Shown one piece after another: positions 1 through 9,680 of a DNA stretch of 64,000 nucleotides (within the stretch, counting starts at the first letter, position 1; each line of letters opens with the position of its first letter). The stretch covers positions 186,001 to 250,000 of the forward strand of contig NZ_JNFA01000024.1 of NCBI RefSeq assembly GCF_000766865.1, read 5' to 3'. The stretch comes from Listeria booriae. Lineage in GTDB: Bacteria > Bacillota > Bacilli > Lactobacillales > Listeriaceae. Position numbers and translations under genes: made by a program. The notes beneath the pieces were generated by a model. That model saw only the letters and a list, made by a program, of their open reading frames with translations, searched no databases and had not been told where the DNA came from.

Positions 1-2
1 TG

Positions 3-647
3 TATGTTTATTTTGTCGTGATGGTGATTGCGTTACTTGTGATTAACTTTTTGATGCCGCAAAAATATATGGTTATCACGATGGCAGTTGGAACGGCGTT
101 GTTCTTCCTCGATACATCGGATATGAGTGTGCCGTATTGGGTTGTGCTGATTATCGCCCTCATTGACGTTGCCGTTTTCTTCGTAGTTGTCCGCCTCATT
201 GTTCATTTCATCCATATTCCAATCGAGAAAATGATCCAAATGATGATGAAACAAACAATGGGCCTATTTCAAAAAGAACTACAAACCATGCTCGTAAAAG
301 GCGAAAAAGGTCGACCAAAACCATTGTACGGTATTTTCGTCCAGTCCCAAATGCTGATTCGTGAATACGCGAATGGCAAAAATAAAAATGAGGGACACGT
401 TGCTATTTATCAAAAGACGCTAGCTTCGTATTTACGTGTCTATTTTAGTTTAACGACGATATCAGAATTGGAACAATATCAAGTAAGCGCAGCAAAGGCG
501 AAGGATTTAGCCAGCCTTGGTTTTCAAAACGTTCCTGTAAGCCAGACGGAAGATCCAATTTTAACGTTTCATCTTGGTGAATATGTAGAGGGAATGCGCG
601 AAATAAGGACAAGTTTAGAAACGCTTAAAGGGGGGCAAGCAGGATGA
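3..647 (+). CDS. FUSC / aromatic acid exporter family membrane protein (5' end outside window)
   Basis: The reading frame is open to the left edge of the window, so the true start lies upstream; a GTG at 18 is only the first in-window start codon. The visible N-terminal part holds two to three hydrophobic segments, then a soluble, mostly helical C-terminal half of about 130 residues. This is the layout of FUSC/ArAE-type proteins (membrane bundle plus cytoplasmic helical domain). The gene overlaps the next FUSC-like gene by four bases (ATGA), so the two are translationally coupled and may act as a hetero-oligomeric exporter. Substrate unknown. The family call rests on overall character, not on a catalytic motif. 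Confidence 0.7.
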   Translation, partial: YVYFVVMVIALLVINFLMPQKYMVITMAVGTALFFLDTSDMSVPYWVVLIIALIDVAVFFVVVRLIVHFIHIPIEKMIQMMMKQTMGLFQKELQTMLVKGEKGRPKPLYGIFVQSQMLIREYANGKNKNEGHVAIYQKTLASYLRVYFSLTTISELEQYQVSAAKAKDLASLGFQNVPVSQTEDPILTFHLGEYVEGMREIRTSLETLKGGQAG

Positions 648-1477
648 AAACAACATGGAAAGAACGTTTAGCGTTAGATCCTCGTGTCGCCAAGGTTTTG
701 CTTAGTCTGCTAATTTGTGTGTTATTGTATCCGTTTTTTGGGAAGTATATTGTGTATCCGACCTATGTCTTTAATGCGATTTACATCACGGCGCAGTTAA
801 CGAAAGGTGCGACGTATAAATCGAGTATGGAGCGGATTTTTGGGACGATTCTTGGTGGGTTAACGGGTGTTTTCTTTTATTTCTTGTTGCCGGATAATCA
901 CTTTTTGATGATTCCGATTGGTGCAACGATTGCCGTATTATGGGGTTATTTATTTGTTGGTAAGTTTACGCCAGTTATTGCGGTTATTACGGTGATGGTG
1001 CTTGTCGGTAAAGGCGAGGGCGAGCCAGTGCTCTATATTAACAACCGGATGATTGATACGTTAATTGGTCTAACAATTGGTTTTATTATTTACGCGCTGT
1101 ATCCGAAGAAAAAAACGGAGATGAATCAGATTTTTAATCATCACGCCAAAGCTTGTTTTGCGCAGATTGGGGCCATCCGGGCGAAGTACGCGAACAAGGA
1201 AAATATGCATGATGATTTAATGGCGGCTTGGAAGGCATTGCAGGCGCTGAAGCAAGAACGGACGAAAATCGTAGATGATAGCAGTTTTGTTCCGAAAATT
1301 GAAGAAGCCGAGCCGATGTTGTCGCTGATTCATGATTTGGAGCAGATGTTGCAGAACATGGAAGTGCTGTACCACCATCCAGAAATAGACGGTGAAGTGC
1401 AAGAAGTGCTTGCATTCCATGAACAAATTTTTGAGAAATTATACGTGAAAACAGAACAAAAAATACAAGCAATATAA
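644..1477 (+). CDS. FUSC / aromatic acid exporter family protein
   Basis: The 277-residue product has about five to six hydrophobic segments in its first 150 residues, with a conserved-looking 'KGATYKSSMERIFGT..GG' loop typical of FUSC/ArAE proteins. A charged helical cytoplasmic tail of about 120 residues follows. The start ATG overlaps the stop of the upstream FUSC-like gene and has a GGGGGG-type ribosome binding site inside that gene. The pair probably forms one membrane transport unit. Possible substrates are aromatic acids or other amphipathic metabolites, inferred from the family only. A shared terminator follows. Confidence 0.75.
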   Translation: MKTTWKERLALDPRVAKVLLSLLICVLLYPFFGKYIVYPTYVFNAIYITAQLTKGATYKSSMERIFGTILGGLTGVFFYFLLPDNHFLMIPIGATIAVLWGYLFVGKFTPVIAVITVMVLVGKGEGEPVLYINNRMIDTLIGLTIGFIIYALYPKKKTEMNQIFNHHAKACFAQIGAIRAKYANKENMHDDLMAAWKALQALKQERTKIVDDSSFVPKIEEAEPMLSLIHDLEQMLQNMEVLYHHPEIDGEVQEVLAFHEQIFEKLYVKTEQKIQAI

Positions 1478-1479
1478 GA

Positions 1480-1526
1480 AAAACCAGCTGTTTGGAAGAA
1501 ATTCTCCTGTACAGCTGGTTTTTGTC
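1480..1526. terminator. bidirectional intrinsic terminator
   Basis: Perfect 12-bp stem (AAAACCAGCTGT at 1480-1491 and its complement at 1511-1522), with A and T runs on either side. It serves the FUSC pair (+) and the LCP gene (-), which converge here. Confidence 0.85.
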
Positions 1527-1528
1527 TG

Positions 1529-2506
1529 TTATTCGGTTGTTGTTGTGTCTGTTGATAAACCTAAATGATCGCGGAAAACTTTCGTTGCTGCGGCTTTGGA
1601 TTTATCGTCTAGTTCGTAGTAATACAAGTTAAAGCCATAAGCTTCACTGTAGATAGAGACGCCTTCGCCTTCCATTTTCAGCGTTTCTACGTCATTGCGG
1701 ACGCTTGCGTATTTCGTTGCAACTTCGAGAATGTCGTCCATGCTAAGGTTTGTTGTGAAGTTATCGCCGACTGCTTTCAATAATTTATTGAAATGTGTGA
1801 TTGATGCGGTACCAGCAAGTTCATTACTGATTCCCATAATCACATCGCGTTGGCGGTCCTGACGACCAAAGTCGCCGCGTGGATCTTCATGACGAATACG
1901 GACGTACTGCAATGCTTCTTTTCCGGTTAAGTCGATTTTACCTTTGACGAATTTCTTGTTTACTTCTGTTAGGTTGATGTCGTTGGTAACGCGGACACCG
2001 CCTACAGCTGATACAAGGTCGCTGAAGCCCTTCATATTAATGGTAACGTAATAATCGATAGGAACGTTCATTAGCTTCTCAACGGCGCTCACTGTGCCTT
2101 CTGCGCCACCTTTTGAATAGCTTCCATTTATTTTCCCGATATCGCCATCGTCATACGTTACTTTCGTATCACGTGGTATACTGAGCATTTTCACGGAATT
2201 CTTCTCTTTATTAATTGTAGCTAGTATCATCGAATCGGAGCGGCCATTCTTTTCGCCGGCACGAGCATCGGTTCCGATAAGCAGAATAGAAAAAGAATGC
2301 CCATCCGTAAGCGTACTTGTGGAGGCTTTATCTTTGGAGAGCGGCACATGAATGTTATTTAATGTCTCTTGAATACCATTATAGTAATGAATTGCAAAGG
2401 CACCGACTGTAAAAACAATACCTAATAATACGACAAAAGAAACTTGGAACCAGCGCATGAGCCTGGACGGTTTCTTCTCGTACGGTTGAAAATCAATAGT
2501 ATCCAT
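1529..2506 (-). CDS. LytR-CpsA-Psr (LCP) family cell-wall glycopolymer ligase
   Basis: LCP enzymes transfer lipid-linked glycopolymers such as teichoic acids onto peptidoglycan outside the membrane. The product has a short cytoplasmic N-terminus, one membrane anchor (around residues 17-37) and an extracellular LCP domain with the signatures 'ILLIGTDAR', 'RSDSMILATIN', 'SIPRDTKV' and a late 'YVRIRHEDPRGDFGRQDRQRD'-type segment carrying the polyphosphate-binding arginines. I chose the ATG at 2506 because AGGA sits at good spacing in front of it; a GTG ten codons upstream (2536) is possible. By gene order it corresponds to the LCP gene next to rnjA in L. monocytogenes (about lmo1026, from memory). 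Confidence 0.9.
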   Translation of the reverse strand: MDTIDFQPYEKKPSRLMRWFQVSFVVLLGIVFTVGAFAIHYYNGIQETLNNIHVPLSKDKASTSTLTDGHSFSILLIGTDARAGEKNGRSDSMILATINKEKNSVKMLSIPRDTKVTYDDGDIGKINGSYSKGGAEGTVSAVEKLMNVPIDYYVTINMKGFSDLVSAVGGVRVTNDINLTEVNKKFVKGKIDLTGKEALQYVRIRHEDPRGDFGRQDRQRDVIMGISNELAGTASITHFNKLLKAVGDNFTTNLSMDDILEVATKYASVRNDVETLKMEGEGVSIYSEAYGFNLYYYELDDKSKAAATKVFRDHLGLSTDTTTTE

Positions 2507-2829
2507 AATTTGTCCTGTCTTTCTGTGTATTGACACGTCTTATTTTGGTAAATTAAAAATGCAAAATTGGCATAGAAATATCAATAGTGTGAGAATTAAT
2601 ACTTACTACTTATCGTATCATTCTAATGGGTAGAAATCAAATTAGAATTTCATGATAAAATGAAGAAGATTTGCCATGAAAAGTAATTATTTGGGATGCA
2701 TAATTGGTATGGGTAAGTAATAATTCATACTTTTTGAAGGCGTGGCTGTTAAAATTTGTATGATTTTGGTGGGCAGGGGTTTGGTGTTTGGCCTGTGTTT
2801 TTTAGTGTCTTTTTCTTTAATTTGTCTAT

Positions 2830-2857
2830 TTGACATATTTGATTTATATGATATATT
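2830..2857 (+). promoter_or_regulatory. sigma-A-type promoter of the alpha-mannosidase gene
   Basis: TTGACA at 2830-2835, a 16-bp spacer and TATATT at 2852-2857. It lies 43 bp before the start codon, in the otherwise gene-free 2507-2899 interval. The rest of that interval is AT-rich and should also hold the divergent LCP-gene promoter, which I could not place with confidence. Confidence 0.6.
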
Positions 2858-2869
2858 TATTGGTATAAA

Positions 2870-2883
2870 TGAAAGCGTTTAAT
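2870..2883 (+). promoter_or_regulatory. possible catabolite-responsive element (cre)
   Basis: TGAAAGCGTTTAAT matches 12 of 14 positions of the CcpA consensus TGWAANCGNTNWCA. It lies just downstream of the putative -10, around the transcription start, where CcpA would block expression. Pattern match only. Confidence 0.45.
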
Positions 2884-2899
2884 TTTAGGAGGGGTATGG

Positions 2900-5800
2900 A
2901 TGTTTTGGACGAAGGAAAAGGTGCAGAATCGGAATCGTGAGGTAGAGTTGTATCGCTATAACAAAGCGGAAGTCATTCGAGAGTTTGGTATATTGGAAGA
3001 TTTGGCTGGTGAAATCGGAAGTCGGCCGGATAATTTGGTTTTTGAAGACACGATTGGTCTTGGAAGTGATTGGCGTGGCAGGGATCGGTATGTGTGGTTA
3101 CGTGCGACTGTGACGTTACCGGAGAAGCAAGATGGGAAGCGGATTTTGGGATTCTTTGATTTTGGTAAAACGGGCGCGGGGAACAATTCTGGTTTTGAGT
3201 CGTTGTTATATGTGAATGGGGAGCCGTATCAAGGGGTGGATCAGAACCACAAGGAAGTATTTTTTGATGATGGGCTTGCTGGGGAGACGCTGGAATTGAC
3301 GTTTCGACTTTGGTCGGGGCTTGAAGGCGGCGGGAAGGTGACGACGCAGGAGCATCGCTTGAATGAGGCGTTTATTGGTTATTTAGATGTGGCGATTGAT
3401 GACTTGTATTATACGGCGTATGCGGCTGTGCAAACGTTGGATTATTTGGATGAGAATAGTACGGAGCGTCATGGCTTGCTGCAGGCGCTGGACCATAGTT
3501 TTCGGGTGATTGATTGGGCGAGACCGGGGAGTCAGACGCATTTGGATTCGCTGTATGTTGCGGGAAATTTGCTGAATGAGAAAATTGATGCGATGCCGAA
3601 AAATTTCGATGTGACGGTGACGTGTGTTGGGCATACGCATATTGATGTGGCTTGGCTATGGAGATTGAAGCATACGCGTGAGAAGTCGGCGCGTTCGTTT
3701 TCGACGGTGATGCGTTTGATGGAGCAGTATCCGAATTATGAGTTTTTGCAGTCTCAGCCGCAGTTATATGCGTACATTAAAGAGGACTATCCGGAAATTT
3801 ATGCGAAAATGAAAGAGCGGATTGCGGACGGGCGTTGGGAAGCGGAAGGTGCGATGTGGCTGGAGGCGGATTGTAATATTCCTTCGGGCGAGTCGCTTGT
3901 ACGGCAGATTTTGCAAGGAACGCGATTCTTTAAGGACGAGTTTGGCAAGGAGAGCAAGTTTTTATGGCTGCCGGATGTGTTTGGGTATAGCTGGGCGTTG
4001 CCGCAGATTTTGAAGAAGTCCGGGATTGAGACGTTTATGACGACGAAGATTAGTTGGAATCAGTTTAATCGGATGCCGCATGATACGTTTTGGTGGCGCG
4101 GGATAGATGGTTCAGAGATTTTGACACATTTTATTACGACGCCGGAAGTGCATGATATTTATTATACGTATAACGGGAATATTACGGCGCGAACGGTGAA
4201 GGGTGTTTGGAACAATTATCGGGACAAGAATTTGAACAATGAAATGCTGGTTTCGTACGGTTTTGGTGATGGTGGCGGTGGTCCGACGCGGGAAATGCTC
4301 GAGATGATTGCGCGTTTTGATAAGATGCCAGGCATGCCAAAAGTGGAGACGGGGCTCGCGGGGCCTTATTTTGAACGGTTGCATGAGCGGATTGAGAATA
4401 CGGAGGATTATGTGCATACGTGGAATGGGGAGCTTTATTTTGAGTATCATCGCGGGACGTATACTTCGCAGGCGTATAACAAGAAGATGAACCGAAAATT
4501 AGAGCTGTTGTTGCGGGACGCGGAATGGTTCCAAGTGTTGCAAGGGCTAGCGAACGGAGACTTCGCGGCGTATCCGAGTGATTTGTTGCGTGAGAGTTGG
4601 CGCATTGTGTTGCGGAATCAGTTTCATGATATCATTCCGGGGTCTTCGATTCAGGAGGTGTACGAGGATTGTGTTGTGGAATACGAGGAGGCGGAGAATT
4701 TAGCGCTTGCGGCGTATGATGAGATGAGCGCGATGGATGAGACGGCGGCTGGTAGTGTGACATTGCTGAATAGTTCGATTTGGGAACGACCTCGTTTGGC
4801 GGAGATTGCGATTCCGACGGAGGATGATGTTGTTTGGAAGGATGGGACTGGACAGTTATTAGATGCGGAGAAAAACGAGGCTGGAAGCTGGCTTGTGGCT
4901 GTGGAACAGTTGCCTTCGATGGGAGCTGGGACGCTTGTTTATGAGGTGGCTGATGGTGCCGCGAATGAGGAGGAGAAACTTGCGGAGATTGGTGAGCAGT
5001 GTTTGGAGACGGCGCGTTATGTGTTGACTTGGAATGAGGCGGGGCAATGGACGCGGTTGTATGATAAACAGAATCAGCGAGAAGTACTGGCGAGCGGTGA
5101 ACGAGGCAATGTGCTGCAAGTTTTTGAAGATAAGCCGATGAATTTTGATGCATGGGATATTGATATTTATTATCAGGAAAAAATGCGAGAAGTAACGGAC
5201 TTGCAAGATGTGACAGTGGTGCACAATGGCAAGTTAAAAGTGACACTGGAAATGGTGTGGGTTTATGGTGATTCGGAAATTCGTCAGCGGATGCATTTGT
5301 ATCGGGATAGTGCGCGGATTGATTTTGAAACGGAAGTGGATTGGCATGAGCAGCAGCAGTTATTGAAAGTGGCATTTCCTGTAGATGTGATGGCGACGGA
5401 AGCGACATATGATATTCAATATGGCAATGTGAAGCGTCCGACGCATTGGAATACGAGCTGGGATTATGCGCGTTTTGAAACGGTTGGACATCAGTGGGCG
5501 GATTTAAGTGAAACAGGATATGGTGTGAGTATTTTAAATAATTGTAAATATGGGCACGATATTAAGGATCATGTGATACGCTTGACATTGTTGAAATCAG
5601 CTACTTATCCGGATGTTACGCAAGATCAAGGCGAGCATCAGTTCACGTATGCGTTATTGCCGCATGTTGGTGATTTTGTGGCTGGGGATGTTGTGCAAGA
5701 GGCTTGGATGCTTAATAATCCACTTCGTGCGGCGTTGGGAGCACATGATAATCGTTCATTGTTACGGGCGAATAAGGAGCAAGTGCAAATTGACGCGGTG

Positions 5801-6010
5801 AAAAAGGCGGAAGATGACGATGCGGTTATTATTCGCTTACATGAGTTTACTGGTGGGCGTGGCGACATTGCGATTACGAGTGATTTTGAGCTTGTTTCAT
5901 GGCAGGAATGCGATTTGATGGAGCGACCAGTAGGAGAATTAAAAACAGGTGATTTTGTATTTTCGGTAACACCGTATGAGGTAAAAACATTTAAAGTGAT
6001 GATGAAATAA
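2900..6010 (+). CDS. GH38 alpha-mannosidase
   Basis: A cytoplasmic-type GH38 alpha-mannosidase of 1036 residues with no signal peptide. It hydrolyses alpha-linked mannose from oligosaccharides. The N-terminal beta-rich domain spans about residues 1-230. The catalytic domain starts at 'GHTHIDVAWLW' (zinc-binding His and Asp), and 'LPDVFGYSWALPQ' carries the nucleophile Asp. 'FHDIIPGSSIQEVY' and a long C-terminal beta-sandwich follow. Length fits the bacterial family. AGGAGGGG lies five bases before the chosen ATG. The cre-like site and the nearby GntR-type regulator suggest carbon-source control, but the physiological substrate is unknown. Confidence 0.92.
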   Translation: MFWTKEKVQNRNREVELYRYNKAEVIREFGILEDLAGEIGSRPDNLVFEDTIGLGSDWRGRDRYVWLRATVTLPEKQDGKRILGFFDFGKTGAGNNSGFESLLYVNGEPYQGVDQNHKEVFFDDGLAGETLELTFRLWSGLEGGGKVTTQEHRLNEAFIGYLDVAIDDLYYTAYAAVQTLDYLDENSTERHGLLQALDHSFRVIDWARPGSQTHLDSLYVAGNLLNEKIDAMPKNFDVTVTCVGHTHIDVAWLWRLKHTREKSARSFSTVMRLMEQYPNYEFLQSQPQLYAYIKEDYPEIYAKMKERIADGRWEAEGAMWLEADCNIPSGESLVRQILQGTRFFKDEFGKESKFLWLPDVFGYSWALPQILKKSGIETFMTTKISWNQFNRMPHDTFWWRGIDGSEILTHFITTPEVHDIYYTYNGNITARTVKGVWNNYRDKNLNNEMLVSYGFGDGGGGPTREMLEMIARFDKMPGMPKVETGLAGPYFERLHERIENTEDYVHTWNGELYFEYHRGTYTSQAYNKKMNRKLELLLRDAEWFQVLQGLANGDFAAYPSDLLRESWRIVLRNQFHDIIPGSSIQEVYEDCVVEYEEAENLALAAYDEMSAMDETAAGSVTLLNSSIWERPRLAEIAIPTEDDVVWKDGTGQLLDAEKNEAGSWLVAVEQLPSMGAGTLVYEVADGAANEEEKLAEIGEQCLETARYVLTWNEAGQWTRLYDKQNQREVLASGERGNVLQVFEDKPMNFDAWDIDIYYQEKMREVTDLQDVTVVHNGKLKVTLEMVWVYGDSEIRQRMHLYRDSARIDFETEVDWHEQQQLLKVAFPVDVMATEATYDIQYGNVKRPTHWNTSWDYARFETVGHQWADLSETGYGVSILNNCKYGHDIKDHVIRLTLLKSATYPDVTQDQGEHQFTYALLPHVGDFVAGDVVQEAWMLNNPLRAALGAHDNRSLLRANKEQVQIDAVKKAEDDDAVIIRLHEFTGGRGDIAITSDFELVSWQECDLMERPVGELKTGDFVFSVTPYEVKTFKVMMK

Positions 6011-6024
6011 GATTTTAGATGCAG

Positions 6025-6052
6025 ACGCTTACTTTTTTAGGTAGGCGTTTGT
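6025..6052 (+). terminator. intrinsic terminator after the alpha-mannosidase gene
   Basis: ACGCTTAC (6025-6032) pairs with GTAGGCGT (6041-6048) with one G-U pair, followed by a short T-rich tract. Confidence 0.55.
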
Positions 6053-6065
6053 AAATTTTGTCGCA

Positions 6066-6094
6066 TTGAAAATTTGGAGCGCTTTTGTTACAAT
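6066..6094 (+). promoter_or_regulatory. promoter of the surface 5'-nucleotidase gene
   Basis: TTGAAA (6066-6071), exactly 17 bp, then TACAAT (6089-6094). The start codon follows about 108 bases later, leaving a 5' leader of roughly 100 nt with no clear structure seen. Confidence 0.6.
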
Positions 6095-6202
6095 GATGGG
6101 GTAAGTTTGAAAAACGCTTACAAGTGGGGCGGGACAATAAAATAATATACATAACAAAAGACGTGGACTGCTTTGCAAAAATCAAAGGGAGGCTTTTAAA
6201 AA

Positions 6203-8512
6203 GTGAAAAATGTCTACAAAAAAGGGTTGAAGGTAGTTTTAGCAGCAGGATTAACACTAGGGATTGGTACGACGGCGATTGGGAGTAATGGCTATACGGC
6301 GGATGCTGCGGTAGATTCGAATTTGGTGCCTGTACAGATTTTGGGTATTAATGATTTCCACGGGGCGCTGGATACGCCTTCTAGTTCACCGCTTGGTAAG
6401 ATTGGTGGCGCGGATTATTTAGCGACGAATCTGAACAATACGGAAGCAAGCTTTTTAACGGCGAACGGATTGACGGATAATACGGCGGCGAATTCGATTC
6501 GTGTACAAGCTGGAGATATGGTGGGGGCTAGCCCTGCGGTGTCTGGTTTGCTGCAAGATGAGCCAACTATTAAGGTGCTAAATCGGATGAAATTCGAGAT
6601 TGGGACGCTTGGGAATCACGAGTTTGATGAAGGTTTGGCGGAGTTTAAGCGTATTTTAGATGGTGGCGATACGACTGATTTTAATGAAATCACGCAGAAC
6701 TACGATCATGAGGCATCAGATATGTCGATTGTGGTGGGGAATGTGGTGAAGAAGTCGGATGGCACGATTCCTTATGGTTTTAAACCATACGAAATTAAGA
6801 ATATGGGTGGCGTTGATGTAGGCTTTATCGGCGTCGTGACGACGGAGATTCCTTCTTTAGTTTTGGCGAATCATATTCAAGATTATAATTTCTTGGATGA
6901 GGCGGAAACGATTGCGAAATATTCTGCGGAGCTACAAGCCAAAGGCGTGAAGGCGATTGTTGTGCTTTCTCACGTGCCTGCTTTGACTCCTGGAAATCCG
7001 ACGAATGGGGAAGGCAGTGTGTCTGGTGCTGCGGTTGACATGATGAATAAAGTGAACCAAATCGCGCCGGATAATAGTGTGGACCTTGTTTTGGCGGGAC
7101 ATAATCACCAATATACGAACGGCAAAGTTGGGAATACACGCATTGTACAAAGTTATAATAATGGGAAAGCGTATTCGAATGTGACGGGTGTGCTGAATAA
7201 AACGACGAAAGATTTTGAAGCAACGCCGAGTGCAGAGATTAAATATAATTTACAAGATGTGACGCCGGATGCTGGGGTTCGTTCGGTAATCGATGAGGCG
7301 TATGCGCTTGTGAATCCAGTGATTAGTAAACCGATTGGTCAAATGGATAGTGCGGTTATGACGCGTGATACGAATGCGGATAATGAGTCACCACTTGGCA
7401 ATTTAATTACGGATGGTCAACGCGAAATGGCGAAAAAAGCAGGGATTGCTGTGGATTTTGCGATGACGAATAATGGTGGTATTCGTGCGGACTTGGTTGG
7501 TACAGCGGCGAATGGGTCTTACGCAGTGACGTGGGGCGCGGCGCAAGCGGTACAGCCTTTTGGCAACATTTTGCAAGTGGTAGAATTGACTGGCGCGGAT
7601 ATTGTGGAAGCGCTGAATCAGCAATATGATGAGTCTGAGAAGTACTTTTTACAAGTATCGGGCTTGACGTATACGTATACGAAGAATGATGCGGGTGAGA
7701 AGCGTGTGGTGGATGTGAAGAAAGAGGATGGCACGAAGCTGGATGAATCAGCGACTTATCGTGTGGTAATTAATGACTTCTTGTTTGGTGGCGGAGATTC
7801 GTTCTCGGCGTTCACGAAAGGTAAGCAAGTCGATGTTATTGATCCGGATACCGATACATTTATCAACTATATTCAATCTCAAACGAAGCTTGTAACGCCT
7901 GAATTAGGCCGCAAAGTATTCAAAACAGAAGTGGAGATTGCGAAGGAAAAAGAAGACGCGGCTATTCAAGCAATTACGGACAACACGACATTCCAATCGT
8001 ATAAAGAAAAAGACGCTATCTTTAAAGGGAAAACGGTTCCTGGTGCGACGGTATCTATTCATACGCTAGCCGTGAAGATGGCGAAGGCTGCGCCGATTGT
8101 GGCGGATGCGGATGGTAATTTCGAAGTGGATATGAGCAGTGAGAACTTGAAGGAAGGCGATACGTTTGATGTGACGGTGACGGACGCGGATGGCTACAGT
8201 AAGGCGTTTACGGTAGCTGTGATGGCGGCTGATCCGGTTGATAACGGTGGCGGGGAAGAAGAGGTGCCTGGGGACAATAATGGTGGAACAACGACGCCAG
8301 ACCCGGATGGTAATAATGGTGGTACGACTACGCCTCCTGTGACGCCTCCAGCGACGACTGATAATGGAAGCAAGACGCCTTCTGCTATTGTTCCTGTGAA
8401 GGATGACGGGGCATTGCCGCAGACTGGTGATGAGACGCAAACGGGTGCCATTTTCGGTGGACTTGTATTGATTGGTGCGGCGGTTTATTATTTAAGACGC
8501 AAAGCTGCATAA
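6203..8512 (+). CDS. LPXTG cell-wall-anchored 5'-nucleotidase / metallophosphatase
   Basis: A secreted enzyme predicted to dephosphorylate extracellular nucleotides such as AMP. The 769-residue product has a signal peptide (residues 1 to about 36, ending near ADAA). A calcineurin-like metallophosphoesterase domain carries the metal motifs 'GINDFHG', 'GNHEFDEG' and 'LAGHNHQ'. The 5'-nucleotidase C-terminal domain with 'TNNGGIRADL' and 'GGGDSFSAF' follows, then a Gly/Pro/Thr-rich wall-spanning linker and the sortase signal LPQTG with a hydrophobic stretch and RRK tail. The start is GTG, with GGGAGG ten bases upstream. The overall design resembles surface adenosine synthases; that specific role is inference. 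Confidence 0.92.
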   Translation: MKNVYKKGLKVVLAAGLTLGIGTTAIGSNGYTADAAVDSNLVPVQILGINDFHGALDTPSSSPLGKIGGADYLATNLNNTEASFLTANGLTDNTAANSIRVQAGDMVGASPAVSGLLQDEPTIKVLNRMKFEIGTLGNHEFDEGLAEFKRILDGGDTTDFNEITQNYDHEASDMSIVVGNVVKKSDGTIPYGFKPYEIKNMGGVDVGFIGVVTTEIPSLVLANHIQDYNFLDEAETIAKYSAELQAKGVKAIVVLSHVPALTPGNPTNGEGSVSGAAVDMMNKVNQIAPDNSVDLVLAGHNHQYTNGKVGNTRIVQSYNNGKAYSNVTGVLNKTTKDFEATPSAEIKYNLQDVTPDAGVRSVIDEAYALVNPVISKPIGQMDSAVMTRDTNADNESPLGNLITDGQREMAKKAGIAVDFAMTNNGGIRADLVGTAANGSYAVTWGAAQAVQPFGNILQVVELTGADIVEALNQQYDESEKYFLQVSGLTYTYTKNDAGEKRVVDVKKEDGTKLDESATYRVVINDFLFGGGDSFSAFTKGKQVDVIDPDTDTFINYIQSQTKLVTPELGRKVFKTEVEIAKEKEDAAIQAITDNTTFQSYKEKDAIFKGKTVPGATVSIHTLAVKMAKAAPIVADADGNFEVDMSSENLKEGDTFDVTVTDADGYSKAFTVAVMAADPVDNGGGEEEVPGDNNGGTTTPDPDGNNGGTTTPPVTPPATTDNGSKTPSAIVPVKDDGALPQTGDETQTGAIFGGLVLIGAAVYYLRRKAA

Positions 8513-8523
8513 TTTCGGGATGG

Positions 8524-8558
8524 TCGGGCGTGCGGAGCTGGTACGCCCGATCGTTTTT
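8524..8558 (+). terminator. intrinsic terminator after the 5'-nucleotidase gene
   Basis: TCGGGCGT (8524-8531) and ACGCCCGA (8543-8550), followed by TCGTTTTT. Confidence 0.8.
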
Positions 8559-8603
8559 AGTATATAATGGAGTCATGATGAGATTTCTGGAAGGTATGAT
8601 GGC

Positions 8604-9680
8604 ATGAAAAATGGGACGAAACCGATGTATCAGCAAATAAGTGATGATTTGAAACGGCAAATTGCGACGGGGGAACTTGCTGTGGGCGCTAAGTTGCCGA
8701 CGGAGATGGAGCTGACGAAGGTCTATAAGGTAAGCCGAATTACGACGAAGCGCGCGGTGGAAATTTTGGCGGAGGATGGGTTGATTATTCGCAGACCGGG
8801 ACGGGGTTCGTTTGTTTTGGGTGAGTCACAGAAGTACGAACGGAAGCAGACGGCGATGTTTGGTGCTGTTGTTGCTGGGATTGCGGCGCCATTTGGGCAG
8901 TGTTTGATTGAGACGTTGAGCGAGGAAGTTTGGGAACGGGAAGGCTCGTTGTTATTGTTGCAATCGCATGGGAAGCCTGATTTGGAGGCGGATGCAATTT
9001 TGAAGTTGAAGCAGTTGGATGTAGATGGATTGCTGATTTGGCCTTCTGCTGGGGAGTACCTCGGGGCGGAGATTTTGCAGTTGATTGTGGATCGGTATCC
9101 GTTTGTTTTAATCGATCGCCAAGTTAAAGGTATGGAGACGAAGTCGGTTGGCACGAATAATGTGAAAATGACGAAGGAGGCGCTTGCGTATTTGTTTTCG
9201 CAGGGGCATCGGGATATTGGTTTTGTGTCGATGGAGCCAAGTTTTAATTCTTCGGTGGAGGAACGGCTGGAAGGGTTTATTGAGAGTCATGCGGATCAGG
9301 GCATTGCGATTCAGCGTGGGGCTTGGTTGGTGGATGCTAACACGGAATTGTTGCAGGAGCAGTTGGCGGATTTATTGCAGCGAAATCCTACATTGACGGC
9401 ATTGTTTGTGACGGAATATGAATTGGCGGTTCGTGTTTGGGAGAGTTTACAGAGCTTGGGGTATCGTGTGCCTACAGATATTTCGCTCATATGCTTTGAT
9501 TCGCCAGAGGAGCTTGCTGGTGGGGTTTGTTTTACGCATGTGAAGCAAGATGAGGTTGCGATTGCTAAAGAGGCTGTGGCGCTTTTAAAACGGGCTATTG
9601 AAGGGTACGCTAAACCGGAACGCGTGTTGTTAGATGGCGAACTTGTTTTAGGGGATACGGTAGTTGTTAGAAAACAATAA
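8604..9680 (+). CDS. GntR-family transcriptional regulator with LacI-type sugar-binding domain
   Basis: The 358-residue regulator joins an N-terminal GntR winged helix (residues about 5-72: 'PMYQQISDDLKRQI..GAKLPTE', 'SRITTKRAVEILAEDGLI', 'RRPGRGSFV') to a periplasmic-binding-protein-like effector domain (residues about 85-355). This is the AraR-type architecture, so a sugar or sugar phosphate is the likely effector. It is transcribed in the same direction as the mannosidase and nucleotidase genes but separated by a terminator. Control of the mannosidase gene is plausible, yet I saw no matching operator. GGAAGG lies nine bases before the ATG. Confidence 0.85.
   Translation: MKNGTKPMYQQISDDLKRQIATGELAVGAKLPTEMELTKVYKVSRITTKRAVEILAEDGLIIRRPGRGSFVLGESQKYERKQTAMFGAVVAGIAAPFGQCLIETLSEEVWEREGSLLLLQSHGKPDLEADAILKLKQLDVDGLLIWPSAGEYLGAEILQLIVDRYPFVLIDRQVKGMETKSVGTNNVKMTKEALAYLFSQGHRDIGFVSMEPSFNSSVEERLEGFIESHADQGIAIQRGAWLVDANTELLQEQLADLLQRNPTLTALFVTEYELAVRVWESLQSLGYRVPTDISLICFDSPEELAGGVCFTHVKQDEVAIAKEAVALLKRAIEGYAKPERVLLDGELVLGDTVVVRKQ

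Noticed and set aside
4632-5408. 258-codon ORF antisense to the alpha-mannosidase
   Set aside because: Pro/His/Ser-rich composition typical of a reverse-frame shadow; the GH38 gene on the other strand is unambiguous.
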